Assembly: GCF_001714725.1 (NCBI RefSeq)
Contig: NZ_CP016447.1
Span: forward strand, 744,001 to 808,000
Source of the DNA: Acidovorax sp. RAC01
GTDB taxonomy: Bacteria > Pseudomonadota > Gammaproteobacteria > Burkholderiales > Burkholderiaceae_C
DNA: 64,000 nucleotides
Direction of reading: 5' to 3'
The notes beneath the pieces were generated by a model. That model was not told where the DNA came from and did not search any database. It worked only from the letters and a program-made list of their open reading frames with translations. Made by a program: the position numbers and the translations under genes. Numbering within the stretch: the stretch's first letter is position 1; the number at the start of each line of letters is the position of its first letter. Of this stretch, positions 44,877-54,784 are shown in pieces.

Positions 44877-45905
44877 TCACCCCGCAAGCAGGCGTGCCAT
44901 GCGCACAGCCTCGGTCAAGCTCGACGGGTCTGCCTTTCCCTGGCCCGCAATATCGAAGGCGGTTCCGTGATCGGGGCTGGTGCGCACCAGGGGCAGGCCC
45001 AGCGTCACGTTCACCCCCTTGTCCACGCCCAGGTACTTGACTGGTATCAAGCCCTGGTCGTGGTACATGGCCACCACCGCATCGAACTCGCCGGCGCGCT
45101 GTGGCGTGCTGCGGGCCCGCATGAATACGGTGTCCGGGGCCAGCGGCCCCGACACATCCATTCCCTCGGCGCGCGCTGCCGCCACTGCTGGCGCGATCAC
45201 CTCGATTTCCTCTCGGCCAAACAGACCACCCTCGCCTGCATGCGGGTTGAGCCCTGCCACCGCCATCCGCGGCCGTCGGCCCAGGCTGCGCCGCAGGGCC
45301 GCATCGGTGATGCGCAGGGTCTGCAGCACGCTGTCGTAAGTGACTGCGGCGATGGCGTCGCGCAGCGACATGTGGATGCTGACCAGCACCGTGCGCAGTT
45401 CGTCGCTGGCCAGCATCATGCGCACCGGCATTTCATCAAGGCCAACCCCTGCATGGGCGGCCGCCTGTGCCTGCAGCAGTTCGGTATGACCCGGAAATTC
45501 CACACCCGCCGCTGACAGCGCCTCCTTGTGCAGCGGAGCCGTCACGATCGCATCAATTCGCCCCGCCAGCGCCGCCTGCGCAGCCCAGGTCACGCACGCG
45601 GCAGCGGCCTGCCCGGCGGCGGCGCTGATTTGCCCCCAGGGCTGTGGCCCTGGAATCTCAGCCAGCTGCAGTACGGGCACGCAGCGCGGCGGCATGTGCA
45701 AGGCCTGCGCTGGCTCATCCAGTCGGGCGACCGGCAGGTCAGGCGCCCCTGGCCCCGCCAGCAGCTGCGCAGCCCTTCGCAGGGTGGGTACGTCGCCCAC
45801 CACGAAGCAGCCGCGCATCACGTCCGGTACGTCCCGGAAGCACTTGGCGATGATTTCCGGGCCGATACCAGCCGGGTCACCCTGCGTGATGGCGATGTTT
45901 TTCAT
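44877..45905 (-). CDS. pdxA: 4-hydroxythreonine-4-phosphate dehydrogenase
   Basis: NAD-dependent step of the DXP-dependent pyridoxal phosphate pathway. 342 residues. It begins NIAITQGDPAGIGPEIIAKC. Metal-site histidines lie in FPGHTELLQAQ, NPHAGEGGLFGREE and AMYHDQGLIPVKYL, and GTAFDIAGQGKADPSSL is typical of the family. The ATG at 45905 is well supported. A dispersed repeat lies in the gap to the NIF3-like gene upstream. Confidence 0.95.
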   Translation of the reverse strand: MKNIAITQGDPAGIGPEIIAKCFRDVPDVMRGCFVVGDVPTLRRAAQLLAGPGAPDLPVARLDEPAQALHMPPRCVPVLQLAEIPGPQPWGQISAAAGQAAAACVTWAAQAALAGRIDAIVTAPLHKEALSAAGVEFPGHTELLQAQAAAHAGVGLDEMPVRMMLASDELRTVLVSIHMSLRDAIAAVTYDSVLQTLRITDAALRRSLGRRPRMAVAGLNPHAGEGGLFGREEIEVIAPAVAAARAEGMDVSGPLAPDTVFMRARSTPQRAGEFDAVVAMYHDQGLIPVKYLGVDKGVNVTLGLPLVRTSPDHGTAFDIAGQGKADPSSLTEAVRMARLLAG

Positions 45906-45917
45906 GGGAATATTGAG

Positions 45918-45985
45918 AAAAACGATGTCCAGGGCTTGATTTATAACCCCTGAAAGCTATTATTTTTGTAGCAATTGCAGTTTTG
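45918..45985 (+). repeat. Dispersed two-hairpin intergenic repeat, copy 8 (NIF3-pdxA)
   Basis: CCAGGGCTTGATTTATAACCC corresponds to hairpin 1 and AGCTATTATTTTTGTAGCAA to hairpin 2. It spans most of the leader of pdxA. Confidence 0.75.
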
Positions 45986-45991
45986 ACCCCA

Positions 45992-46786
45992 TCATGCGGG
46001 GTTGTCGATGTCGATGAACACATGGGCCAGCCCGAGCTGGGCAGCCACCTGCGCCGCCACCGCAGGCGCGCCATAGCGCTCGGTGGCATGGTGTCCAGCC
46101 GCAATGAAGCTCACGCCCATTTCGCGTGCCAGGTGCGCCTGCGGCTCGGAGATCTCGCCGGTGATGAAGGCATCGGCACCCGCGGCGATGGCGGACTCGA
46201 AATAGCCTTGCGCACCGCCTGTGCACCATGCAACGCGGCGGACGGGGCGGGCCAGATCACCCTCGGGTTGGACCAGCGTTACCGTGCGACCCAGCGCCTT
46301 TGCCACGTGGTCCGCCAGGGCCTGTCCACTGCTCCAAGACGCCGGCCCGCAGCAGCCCAGGTTCTGCTCGCCAAAACGTGCATCAGCAACGAGCCCCAGC
46401 ACGCGTCCCAGTTGTGCGTTGTTGCCCAGCTCGGCATGGGCATCCAGCGGCAGGTGGTACGCAAACAGGTTGATGTCGTGCGCCAGCAGCCGGGCCAGCC
46501 GCTCCTTCATCCAGCCCGTGACGCGTCCATCCTGCCCGCGCCAGAACAAGCCATGGTGCACAAAGATCGCGTCGGCACCGGACGCGATGGCTGCGTCGAT
46601 CAGTGCCCTGCTGGCCGTCACGCCGCTCACGATGCGGGTGATGTGCGGCTTTCCCTCCACCTGCAGGCCGTTGGGCCCATAGTCCTTGAAAAGTTGGGGT
46701 TGCAGCAGGCTGTCAAAAGCCTGCAGCAAAGCCTGTCGGCTGACGGTGCTGGTGCTGCTGGTGCTGTGGGTGTGAACGGTGCGCAT
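45992..46786 (-). CDS. NIF3-like dinuclear metal-centre protein (YbgI/GTP cyclohydrolase I type 2 family)
   Basis: 264-residue NIF3/DUF34 protein. The metal ligands are in ADAIFVHHGLFWRG, FAYHLPLDAHAELGNN and AAGHHATERYG. The segment DYGPNGLQVEGKPHITRIVSGVTAS is also diagnostic. The fold forms a toroidal hexamer with a two-metal site; the reaction is not established. The start is the ATG at 46786; a Ser/Thr-rich stretch (HTHSTSSTSTVS) precedes the conserved part. Upstream in-frame sequence is not conserved. Co-directional with pdxA. Confidence 0.88.
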   Translation of the reverse strand: MRTVHTHSTSSTSTVSRQALLQAFDSLLQPQLFKDYGPNGLQVEGKPHITRIVSGVTASRALIDAAIASGADAIFVHHGLFWRGQDGRVTGWMKERLARLLAHDINLFAYHLPLDAHAELGNNAQLGRVLGLVADARFGEQNLGCCGPASWSSGQALADHVAKALGRTVTLVQPEGDLARPVRRVAWCTGGAQGYFESAIAAGADAFITGEISEPQAHLAREMGVSFIAAGHHATERYGAPAVAAQVAAQLGLAHVFIDIDNPA

Positions 46787-46864
46787 CCCCGTATTGTGAA
46801 CACCCGCGCAGGCGCACCCTGCCAGCAGCCGGCCCTCTGACCTCGCCGCGATGGGCAGCGCACA

Positions 46865-46892
46865 AAGCAACAAGGCGCCCGAAGGCGCCTTG
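46865..46892 (-). terminator. Terminator of the TRAP transporter genes
   Basis: Minus strand: AAGGCGCC, a short loop and GGCGCCTT are followed by GTTGCTTT, 43 bases after the dctM-like stop. Confidence 0.65.
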
Positions 46893-46934
46893 CAGTGCAT
46901 CCATGCACCGGCAGCAGCCGGTGACGCCGCAGCT

Positions 46935-48932
46935 TTACTTGTACAGCACCTCGGGCAGCCACAGGCCGATGGCGGGGAACATGTACAGCAGGAAGATCGC
47001 CAGGACCTGGATCCCCATGAACGGCAGCATGCCCGCGAATATCTGGTTGAGCGTGACATGCTTGGGCGCCACGCCCTTCAGGTAGAACGCGCTCATCGCG
47101 ACCGGCGGGCTCAGGAAGGCCGTCTGCAGGTTCAGGGCCACCAGCAGGCCGAAGAACAGCGGGTCAACTCCGAAGTTGTCCAGCAAGGGAATGAAGATGG
47201 GCATGAAGATCACGATGATCTCGGTCCACTCCAGAGGCCAGCCCAGGATGAAGATGATGACCTGCGACAGCAGCAGGAACTGCGTCTTGGTGAGGTTCAT
47301 GCTCAGCACCCACTGCTCGACCAGCTCCTGTCCGCCCAGCAGCGCAAACGCGGCCGAGAAGATGGCAGAGCCCACGAACAGCCAGCACACCATGGCGCTT
47401 GTCTTGGCGGTCAGGAACACCGATTCCTTGACCACACCAAAGGTCAGCTGCCGGTAGGCCGCCGCCAGCACGAATCCGCCAAACGCTCCCACCGCAGCGG
47501 CTTCCGTCGGCGTGGCCAGGCCAAACACGATGGAGCCCAGCACGGCAAGAATGAGCACCAGCAGCGGGAAGAAGCTGGACAGCAGCATCTTGAACACCTC
47601 AAGCCGTGCGTAGCTCAGAATGCCGTAGAAGGTCACCAGAGCCAGGGCCCCTACGCCCAGCCCGATCCAGAAGCCCACAGAAGCCGGTTTGGTGGTGGCC
47701 CCGCCAGCGGCACCCGCTGCTGCCGCAGAAGCTGCAGCGGCCGGTGGCTCCGACACCGCGCCCGGCGCCTGGACGGCGGCCGCTGCTGGCTCGGTTCCTG
47801 GTGGCTCGGACACGGCCTGGGCGCCCGGTGGCTCGGCCACTGCGTCTGCGCTCGGGGGCTCAGCCAGGCCGGATCCCTCGGGCTCGGACAGACCGCCAGA
47901 AGAGGACGACGTGTCTTCGTTGGCCCCGGCGCCCATGGCCTGCAGTTCGGTGTAGCTCTCTTCCACCACCACGCGGGTTGCGCTCTGGTAGCTGGCCACG
48001 GCCACCACGGCAAACAGGATGGCTGGCAGCAGCGCAATGCCCAGCTGGCCCAGCAGATACCGGGTGGACACCGCCTGGTTGCGCTTGCCCTTGAGTGCGC
48101 TGACGATACTGCCCAGCGCCCAGCCATCCGACGTGGCGCCAATGGCCTTCAATCCCGCTGGAAGCGGCACCATGCGCTGCTCGGCCGTCAGGGGCGGCGC
48201 CCAGTCGGGCCTGAGCTTGGCCATGATGATCACGTACACGATGTACAGGCCCGCCAGCATGATGCCGGGGAAGAACGCACCCGCATACAGCTGCACCACC
48301 GACACACCCGCCGTAGCGCCATACACGATGAGCAGCACCGAGGGGGGAATCAGGATGCCCAGGCAGCCGCCTGCGGTGATGGTGCCGGCCGACAGGCGCA
48401 CGTCGTACCCGGCACGCAGCATCTGAGGCAGGGCCAGCAAGCCCATCAGCGTAACCACAGCACCCACGATGCCGGTTGCCGTGGCAAACACTGCGCACGT
48501 CACCAGCGTGGCCACCCCCAGTGAGCCCGGCACGCGTGCCAGGGCCAAGTGCAGGCTGTGGAACAGCTTTTCGATCAGGTTGGCGCGTTCGACCAGATAC
48601 CCCATGAACACGAACAGCGGGATCGAGATCAGGACATCGTTGCCCATCACCGAGAACGCGCGCTGCACCATCAGGTCCAGTGTCTGCTTGAGCGCCCCGG
48701 CCGCCGTCTGGTCCCCGGAGTGGTAGGCAAAAAATGCGAACAGCATCCCCATGCCCATCAGCGTGAACGCCGTGGGAAAGCCCAGCATGATGGCCACGAC
48801 CACCAGCGACAGCATCAGAAGGCCATAGTGGCCATTGGTCATCTTGTCCACGCTGAACACCATCGCGAGGGCCGCGAGGATGATCACGCCCATCAGCGTG
48901 AAACCGAAATAAAGCTCTTTGCGGATCTTCAT
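46935..48932 (-). CDS. dctM: TRAP transporter large permease (DctM type) with extra central region
   Basis: Ion-coupled permease of a tripartite periplasmic transporter. The 665 residues far exceed the usual 430. DctM motifs flank the insert: LGFPTAFTLMGMGMLFAFF and GGCLGILIPPSVLLIVYG before it, FGLATPTEAAAVGAFG and GVDPLFFGLLVALNLQTAFLSPPVA after it. The extra region holds two hydrophobic segments (QLGIALLPAILFAVVAVASY, VGFWIGLGVGALALVTFYG) around a stretch of about 80 residues of Ala, Pro and acidic repeats of the type SEPPG/AEPPG (roughly residues 335-415). Overlaps dctQ by one base. Confidence 0.92.
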   Translation of the reverse strand: MKIRKELYFGFTLMGVIILAALAMVFSVDKMTNGHYGLLMLSLVVVAIMLGFPTAFTLMGMGMLFAFFAYHSGDQTAAGALKQTLDLMVQRAFSVMGNDVLISIPLFVFMGYLVERANLIEKLFHSLHLALARVPGSLGVATLVTCAVFATATGIVGAVVTLMGLLALPQMLRAGYDVRLSAGTITAGGCLGILIPPSVLLIVYGATAGVSVVQLYAGAFFPGIMLAGLYIVYVIIMAKLRPDWAPPLTAEQRMVPLPAGLKAIGATSDGWALGSIVSALKGKRNQAVSTRYLLGQLGIALLPAILFAVVAVASYQSATRVVVEESYTELQAMGAGANEDTSSSSGGLSEPEGSGLAEPPSADAVAEPPGAQAVSEPPGTEPAAAAVQAPGAVSEPPAAAASAAAAGAAGGATTKPASVGFWIGLGVGALALVTFYGILSYARLEVFKMLLSSFFPLLVLILAVLGSIVFGLATPTEAAAVGAFGGFVLAAAYRQLTFGVVKESVFLTAKTSAMVCWLFVGSAIFSAAFALLGGQELVEQWVLSMNLTKTQFLLLSQVIIFILGWPLEWTEIIVIFMPIFIPLLDNFGVDPLFFGLLVALNLQTAFLSPPVAMSAFYLKGVAPKHVTLNQIFAGMLPFMGIQVLAIFLLYMFPAIGLWLPEVLYK

Positions 48933-49549
48933 CAGTGGCCACCCTTCTGCACAACGAGCTTGTCCAGTGCCTCGATGTCCGAGTCTTTGACGTGCACCAT
49001 TTGCTTGAGCTTGTCGACATCGACTTCCTCGACGTCACCCTCGCGCTTGGGCCATTCGCCCGTGCGGATGCAGATCACGCACCGGATGATCTCGACAATG
49101 CCCTGCAGCAGCAGGAAAGCCCCGGCCAGCGGCACCACGAACTTGAACGGGTACACAGGCAGCGGGTCGGCATTGAAGGTCTGCTCGCGCATGGCGAGCG
49201 AGTCCTGAAAGAAGAACCAGCCGGCATAGGTGAGCGCGATGATGCCTGGCAGAAAAAACAGGATGTAGAGCACCAGGTCCACGGTGGCCTGCGTGCGGGG
49301 CTGGAAGAACCCGTACAGCACATCCCCGCGTACATGGCCGCTCTTGGCCAGTGTGTAGGCCCCGGCGGTCATGAACAGCACGCCGTACAGCATGATCTGG
49401 GCGTCAAGCACCCAGGCGTTCGGCTTGTTGAGGACATACCGGGAGAACACCTCCCATGTGATCAGCAGCGTGAGGCCCACGACGCTCCAGGCGCAGGCCT
49501 TTCCAAACCAGGTCGAGAGCCGGTCCACTGTAAGTAATAGTTTTTGCAT
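48932..49549 (-). CDS. dctQ: TRAP transporter small permease (DctQ type)
   Basis: Four-helix membrane subunit that pairs with the large permease. 205 residues. It begins MQKLLLTVDRLSTWFGKACAW, with helices SVVGLTLLITWEVFSRYVLN, MLYGVLFMTAGAYTLA, VLYILFFLPGIIALTYAG and VVPLAGAFLLLQGIVEIIR. The motif WEVFSRYVLNKPNAW is the DctQ signature. A charged cytoplasmic tail of about 50 residues follows. The stop overlaps the start of the large subunit, so the two are translationally coupled. Confidence 0.92.
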   Translation of the reverse strand: MQKLLLTVDRLSTWFGKACAWSVVGLTLLITWEVFSRYVLNKPNAWVLDAQIMLYGVLFMTAGAYTLAKSGHVRGDVLYGFFQPRTQATVDLVLYILFFLPGIIALTYAGWFFFQDSLAMREQTFNADPLPVYPFKFVVPLAGAFLLLQGIVEIIRCVICIRTGEWPKREGDVEEVDVDKLKQMVHVKDSDIEALDKLVVQKGGH

Positions 49550-49566
49550 GGCTTACCCATCTCAGG

Positions 49567-49610
49567 ACAAAAAAAAGGGGCGCCACTGAGGCGAATGCCT
49601 GCGGGCGCCC
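49567..49610 (-). terminator. Terminator/attenuator between dctP and dctQ
   Basis: Minus strand: GGGCGCC (49610-49604) pairs with GGCGCCC (49584-49578), with extra pairing in the loop, followed by CTTTTTTTT. It starts about 20 bases after the dctP stop. Confidence 0.85.
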
Positions 49611-49628
49611 TTGCATCAATGCATCAGG

Positions 49629-50747
49629 TCAGGCTTTCTTGGCCCCCTTGCCAAAGTAGTGGTTGTAGGCCATCTTGAAGTCGACCATGTAGTCGCCCTG
49701 CCACTGGCCGGCGCGCTGGGCAAACGCCTTTTGCGATGCCAGGATTTTCTTGAACAGCGGGTTCTCGTCGCCCTTCTTGGCGATGATCTTGTCCCACGCG
49801 GCCAACTGCGCGCGCAGGATGGCATCGGGGGTCTTGTAGAACTTGACGCCTTGCTTCTTGAGCTCTTCGTAGTCCTTGGAATTGCGCTCGATGGCCTTCC
49901 AGCTCATGTCGGCGCTGGCAGCCTGCACGGCGTAATCAACGATAGCCTTGAGCTCGGCGGGCAGCGCGTTGAGCTTGGTCTTGTTGAACAGGATTTCGAA
50001 CTGCTCACCGCTCTGGTGGAAGCTTTGCAGCATGCAGTTCTTGACCACGTCGGGGAAGCCCAGCACACGGTCGGACGACGCATTGTTGAACTCGGCGCCG
50101 TCGATCAGGCCACGGTCGAGGGCAGGCACGATTTCACCGCCGGGCAGCGGGTTCACGGCTGCGCCCATATCGGTGTACATGTCCACCGCCAGGCCCACGG
50201 TGCGGAACTTCACGCCCTTCATGTCCTCGATCTTGGCGATGGGCTTCTTGAACCAGCCGAAAGGCTGCGATGGCATGGGGCCGTACAGGTATGACACCAC
50301 ATCGAGGTTCAACGTTTGATAGATCTCTTCCAGCAGCGCCTTGCCACCGCCGTAGTTGTGCCAGGCCAGCACCATGTTGGGGTCCATGCCGAAAGCCGGG
50401 CCGGAGCCCCACAAGGCCAGCGCCGAGTTCTTGCCGTAGTGGTAGGCCACCACGCCATGGCCACCGTCCAGCGTGCCCTTGCCCACGGCTTCGAGCAACT
50501 GGAACGCAGGCACCACAGCGCCCGCGGGCAGCACCTCGATCTTGAGGCGGCCGCTGGCCATGTCATTCACCTTCTTGGCGAAGTCCTGGGCGTATTCGTG
50601 GAAGATGTCCTTGGCAGGCCATGTGCTCTGAAAGCGCAGGCTGGTGGTCGTCTGCGCCGTCGCGATCATCGGCGCGCTCATGGCGCCCGCAGCGACTGCA
50701 GCGCCCTTGAGCAGGCCGCGGCGGCGAGGTTTGTTGCTTTGCGTCAT
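49629..50747 (-). CDS. dctP: TRAP transporter substrate-binding protein (DctP type) with Tat signal
   Basis: Periplasmic receptor of the TRAP system. 372 residues. The signal PRRRGLLKGAAVAAGAMSAPMIATAQ has a clear twin-arginine motif (RRRGLLK), so it is probably exported folded by Tat. Mature family motifs are TTSLRFQSTWPAKDIFHEYAQDFAKKVNDM, GYHYGKN-like VVAYHYGKNSAL and EDMKGVKFRTVGLAVDMYTDMGA. This group often binds 2-oxo acids or mannitol-like ligands, but the ligand is not readable here. The ATG at 50747 starts the signal; upstream in-frame sequence is not conserved. Confidence 0.92.
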   Translation of the reverse strand: MTQSNKPRRRGLLKGAAVAAGAMSAPMIATAQTTTSLRFQSTWPAKDIFHEYAQDFAKKVNDMASGRLKIEVLPAGAVVPAFQLLEAVGKGTLDGGHGVVAYHYGKNSALALWGSGPAFGMDPNMVLAWHNYGGGKALLEEIYQTLNLDVVSYLYGPMPSQPFGWFKKPIAKIEDMKGVKFRTVGLAVDMYTDMGAAVNPLPGGEIVPALDRGLIDGAEFNNASSDRVLGFPDVVKNCMLQSFHQSGEQFEILFNKTKLNALPAELKAIVDYAVQAASADMSWKAIERNSKDYEELKKQGVKFYKTPDAILRAQLAAWDKIIAKKGDENPLFKKILASQKAFAQRAGQWQGDYMVDFKMAYNHYFGKGAKKA

Positions 50748-51017
50748 GGTATTTGTCTCCAAAAAATTGATTGCAATCTGTGTTGCAAATTCATTGTCGG
50801 CATCGACCGCCCAAGCCCAACAGGGTTTACACCATGCACACGATGACGAAAGCGGCAACATCGGTCAAAAAAATTTCATGCAAGTGGCAAGATGACCGCC
50901 GTGCAATGCCCGGCGCAGACCCAACCGACAGGCTGCGCCTGCGTTCAGCGACAATCTTTCTTGCATCTCCCCGTGGGCATTCCGGCCTTTCCTGCATTTC
51001 CAAGCGACCCCGAAACC

Positions 51018-52163
<1,146 letters not shown>

Positions 52164-52585
52164 GACATTTCGGCCCCCAGGGTGGCACACGGCAACCACG
52201 CGGGGCGTTGTCTGCATCGAGGAAAGTTGTGGGGCAGCGAGGTGCGATGCGGCCCAGCATGGCCCGCCCCGGCCCACCGGCGCAACTGCATCGAGCGAAA
52301 TGGCGGACGCCTGAATGCTATTGAATAAATAGCAGCAGGGGCAATCCAATCATGCCCAAGGGGCCAATTTGGCCCCGAAAACGAGAGCTGGACCGGTATC
52401 GGGGACCTGGGCGTCCGAGCGGCTGAGAAAGCCTGGCGCGCGGCGATGAAGCCGCCCCAAGGCAACGGTCCGAACCAGCGTCCAACACGCGGCGCAGTTG
52501 CCGACCGGCGAACACGCGCAATCCCCATACCGGCACGCCCACCCCGGCGCCGGCCGGTACCGCCCGACCTGCGGGCCCAGGCAGA
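52164..52585. other. 422-base convergent intergenic region
   Basis: Between the DegS-like gene and tatC. It holds one inverted dispersed repeat (52316-52376) ending in the palindrome GGGGCCAATTTGGCCCC (52360-52376). I see no convincing gene and no U-tailed terminator. Confidence 0.5.
52316..52376 (-). repeat. Dispersed two-hairpin intergenic repeat, copy 9
   Basis: Inverted copy: on the minus strand it reads CCAAATTGGCCCCTTGGGCA, a GGGCA...TGCCC hairpin, then GCTATTTATTCAATAGC. Located between convergent genes. Confidence 0.7.
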
Positions 52586-53380
52586 TCAGGAATGCGTGGC
52601 GGTTTCCTGCACGTCTTCGGGCGCCTTGGTGTGCTTGATGAAAATCTGGGCCGCCCAGATCCCCACCTGGTACAGGATACACATCGGGATGGCCAGCGAC
52701 AGCTGCGACACCACGTCCGGCGGCGTGACGATGGCGGCAATCACGAACGCAATGACGATGAAGTACCCGCGGAAATCACGGAGTTTCTCGATCGACACCA
52801 CGCCCATGCGCGCCAGCACGACCACCGCAATCGGCACCTCGAAGGCCAGCCCGAACGCCAGAAACATCGACAGCACGAAGCTCAGGTACGCCTCGATGTC
52901 TGGCGCAGCGGTGATGCTCTTGGGGGCAAAGCTCTGGATAAAGGCAAACACCTGGCCAAACACCAGGTAGTAGCAAAAGGCCACGCCGATGAAGAACAGC
53001 AGGGTGCTGGAGATCACCAGTGGCAGTACCAGCTTCTTTTCGTGCGAATACAGGCCCGGTGCCACGAAGGCCCACACCTGCCACAGGACAAAGGGCAGCG
53101 CCAGCAGGAATGCCGACATCAGCAGGATCTTGAGCGGCACCATGAACGGCGAGATCACCGACGTGGCGATCAGCGTGGCGCCCTTGGGCAGGTGCGCCAC
53201 CAGCGGGGCCGCCAGAAAGTCGTACAGCGCACCCGGCCCGGGGAAGAAGAACAGGATGGCCGCAGCCACCCCGATGGCGATGAACGCCTTGACCATGCGG
53301 TCGCGCAGCTCTACCAGATGCTGCACAAACGGCTGCTCGGTACCGGCAAGCTCGTCTTCTTTGGATGGGGTGTCGGACAT
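52586..53380 (-). CDS. tatC: Twin-arginine translocase subunit TatC
   Basis: Six-helix receptor that recognises the twin-arginine signal of folded exported proteins. 264 residues (E. coli 258). Conserved motifs are FVQHLVELRDRMVKAF near the N-terminus (E in HLVELR), VISPFMVPLKILLMSAFLLALPFVLWQVWAFVAPGLYSHEKK, and FGLAFEVPIAVVVLARMGVVS. It is last of tatA-tatB-tatC and is 89 bases after tatB. Confidence 0.97.
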   Translation of the reverse strand: MSDTPSKEDELAGTEQPFVQHLVELRDRMVKAFIAIGVAAAILFFFPGPGALYDFLAAPLVAHLPKGATLIATSVISPFMVPLKILLMSAFLLALPFVLWQVWAFVAPGLYSHEKKLVLPLVISSTLLFFIGVAFCYYLVFGQVFAFIQSFAPKSITAAPDIEAYLSFVLSMFLAFGLAFEVPIAVVVLARMGVVSIEKLRDFRGYFIVIAFVIAAIVTPPDVVSQLSLAIPMCILYQVGIWAAQIFIKHTKAPEDVQETATHS

Positions 53381-53469
53381 GGAAAGGGTTGGTAGGCGTC
53401 AGGACCACCGCCCGCGCGGCGCGCAGCGAACGCACGCTGCGGTGCCGGCGCTGCCCGGTGGAATGGTGA

Positions 53470-53931
53470 TCACTGGAATTTCTGCGGGCGGTAGCGTGCC
53501 ACACGGGCAGCGCCAGACTGGGCCTTGGTGCGCACACCGCTGCGGGCCTTGTACCACTGCGGCGTGGTCCCGCGCTTGAGGCGCCAGTTCTTGCCGGGGT
53601 GCCGGTAAGCGGGCACCACCGAGGGCGGCTCCTGCAGCGGCGTATTGGCCATGTCGGTGGCTTCGGCCCAGTCGCGCTCGAACTCGCTGGCACTGGTCTG
53701 CACCGACTGCTGCACATCGCGCGCGGCATTCTCCACCGTGTCCTTCATCTTTTTGAGCTCGTCAAGCTCCATGGACCGGTTGACCTCGGCCTTCACGTCG
53801 GACACGTAGCGCTGCGCCTTGCCCAGCAGGGTACCCACCGTGCGGGCAACGCGCGGCAGCTTCTCGGGGCCGATGACGATCAGCGCCACGGCGCCGATCA
53901 GCGCCATCTTGGACAGGCCAATATCAATCAT
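53470..53931 (-). CDS. tatB: Twin-arginine translocase subunit TatB
   Basis: Forms the signal-binding complex with TatC. 153 residues (E. coli 171). It starts [33 protein letters not shown], one membrane helix followed by the Gly-Pro hinge and an amphipathic helix. A longer polar C-terminal tail with many basic residues ([16 protein letters not shown]) follows. Between tatA and tatC. Confidence 0.95.
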   Translation of the reverse strand: MIDIGLSKMALIGAVALIVIGPEKLPRVARTVGTLLGKAQRYVSDVKAEVNRSMELDELKKMKDTVENAARDVQQSVQTSASEFERDWAEATDMANTPLQEPPSVVPAYRHPGKNWRLKRGTTPQWYKARSGVRTKAQSGAARVARYRPQKFQ

Positions 53932-53999
53932 GGATCAACCTGGCGCCAGGTGCGGGTGTGCGAAAGCCGGGTGTGCAGGCGCCGCGCCAAGGCAGCCGG

Positions 54000-54242
54000 T
54001 CAGCTCTTGTGCTTGGCTTCGACATCGATGGTGGTCTTGTCCGCGGCCGTGCTGTTGGCAACTTGGGAAGGGGCTGGCGTGGTGGCAGAGGGAGCGTCGG
54101 CCGAGCCGTCCTTCATGCCGTCCTTGAAGCCCTTGACGGCGCCGCCGAGATCGGAGCCCATGTTCTTGAGCTTCTTGGTGCCGAAGACCATCACAACGAT
54201 CAGCAGCACGATCAGCCAGTGCCAGATGGAAAAAGAGCCCAT
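54000..54242 (-). CDS. tatA: Twin-arginine translocase subunit TatA
   Basis: Forms the variable pore of the Tat system. 80 residues (E. coli 89). It begins [33 protein letters not shown] with the FGxxKL hinge and an amphipathic helix ([14 protein letters not shown]), then an acidic/polar tail. First of tatABC, 105 bases after hinT. Confidence 0.96.
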   Translation of the reverse strand: MGSFSIWHWLIVLLIVVMVFGTKKLKNMGSDLGGAVKGFKDGMKDGSADAPSATTPAPSQVANSTAADKTTIDVEAKHKS

Positions 54243-54347
54243 GGAATATCTCCTGATGAATTGCAGTCATTTTAGACGGGGGCCGGGGCAGCATCGCCCC
54301 GCACGCCCCGGGTGTGGCAGACAGCGCCTGCGGTGCGTCAGCCTCGG

Positions 54348-54704
54348 TCAGCCTTTGAGCCAGGGCCGGGGTCCGCCCATCACATGGATGTGCAGATGGT
54401 GGATTTCCTGCCCGCCTTCAAGCCCCGTGTTTACCACGACGCGAAAGCCACCCTCGGGGTATGGGTTGCAGCCCTGCTCCATGGCCAGCCGCGGGGCCAG
54501 CGCCATCATGCGCCCGAGCACGCCCGCATGCGCATCGGTGACCTGCGCCATCGAAGGGATATGCAGCTTGGGCACCATCAGAAAATGCACCGGCGCCCAG
54601 GGGTGGATGTCGTGGAAGGCAAAGATTTCCTCGTCTTCATAGACCTTCTTCGAAGGAATCTGGCCCGCGATGATCTTGCAGAAAAGGCAGTTCGGATCGT
54701 GCAT
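54348..54704 (-). CDS. hinT: HIT-family purine nucleoside phosphoramidase (HinT type)
   Basis: Small hydrolase acting on nucleoside phosphoramidates and acyl-adenylates. 118 residues. Opening MHDPNCLFCKIIAGQIPSKKVYEDEEIFAFHDIHP and the active-site HxHxHxx (HHLHIHVMGGPRPW) are diagnostic. CLFCKI supplies the zinc-like Cys pair seen in many HinT proteins. The ATG at 54704 is chosen; upstream residues are not conserved. Placed between the patatin gene and tatA in one transcription direction. Confidence 0.93.
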   Translation of the reverse strand: MHDPNCLFCKIIAGQIPSKKVYEDEEIFAFHDIHPWAPVHFLMVPKLHIPSMAQVTDAHAGVLGRMMALAPRLAMEQGCNPYPEGGFRVVVNTGLEGGQEIHHLHIHVMGGPRPWLKG

Positions 54705-54784
54705 GAAAGGATCAGGACAAGAGATGGAATCAGGGGGTGGGGATGCAGTGGGCACCCCGCGCACAGTGCAGCGCACTCGCCATG

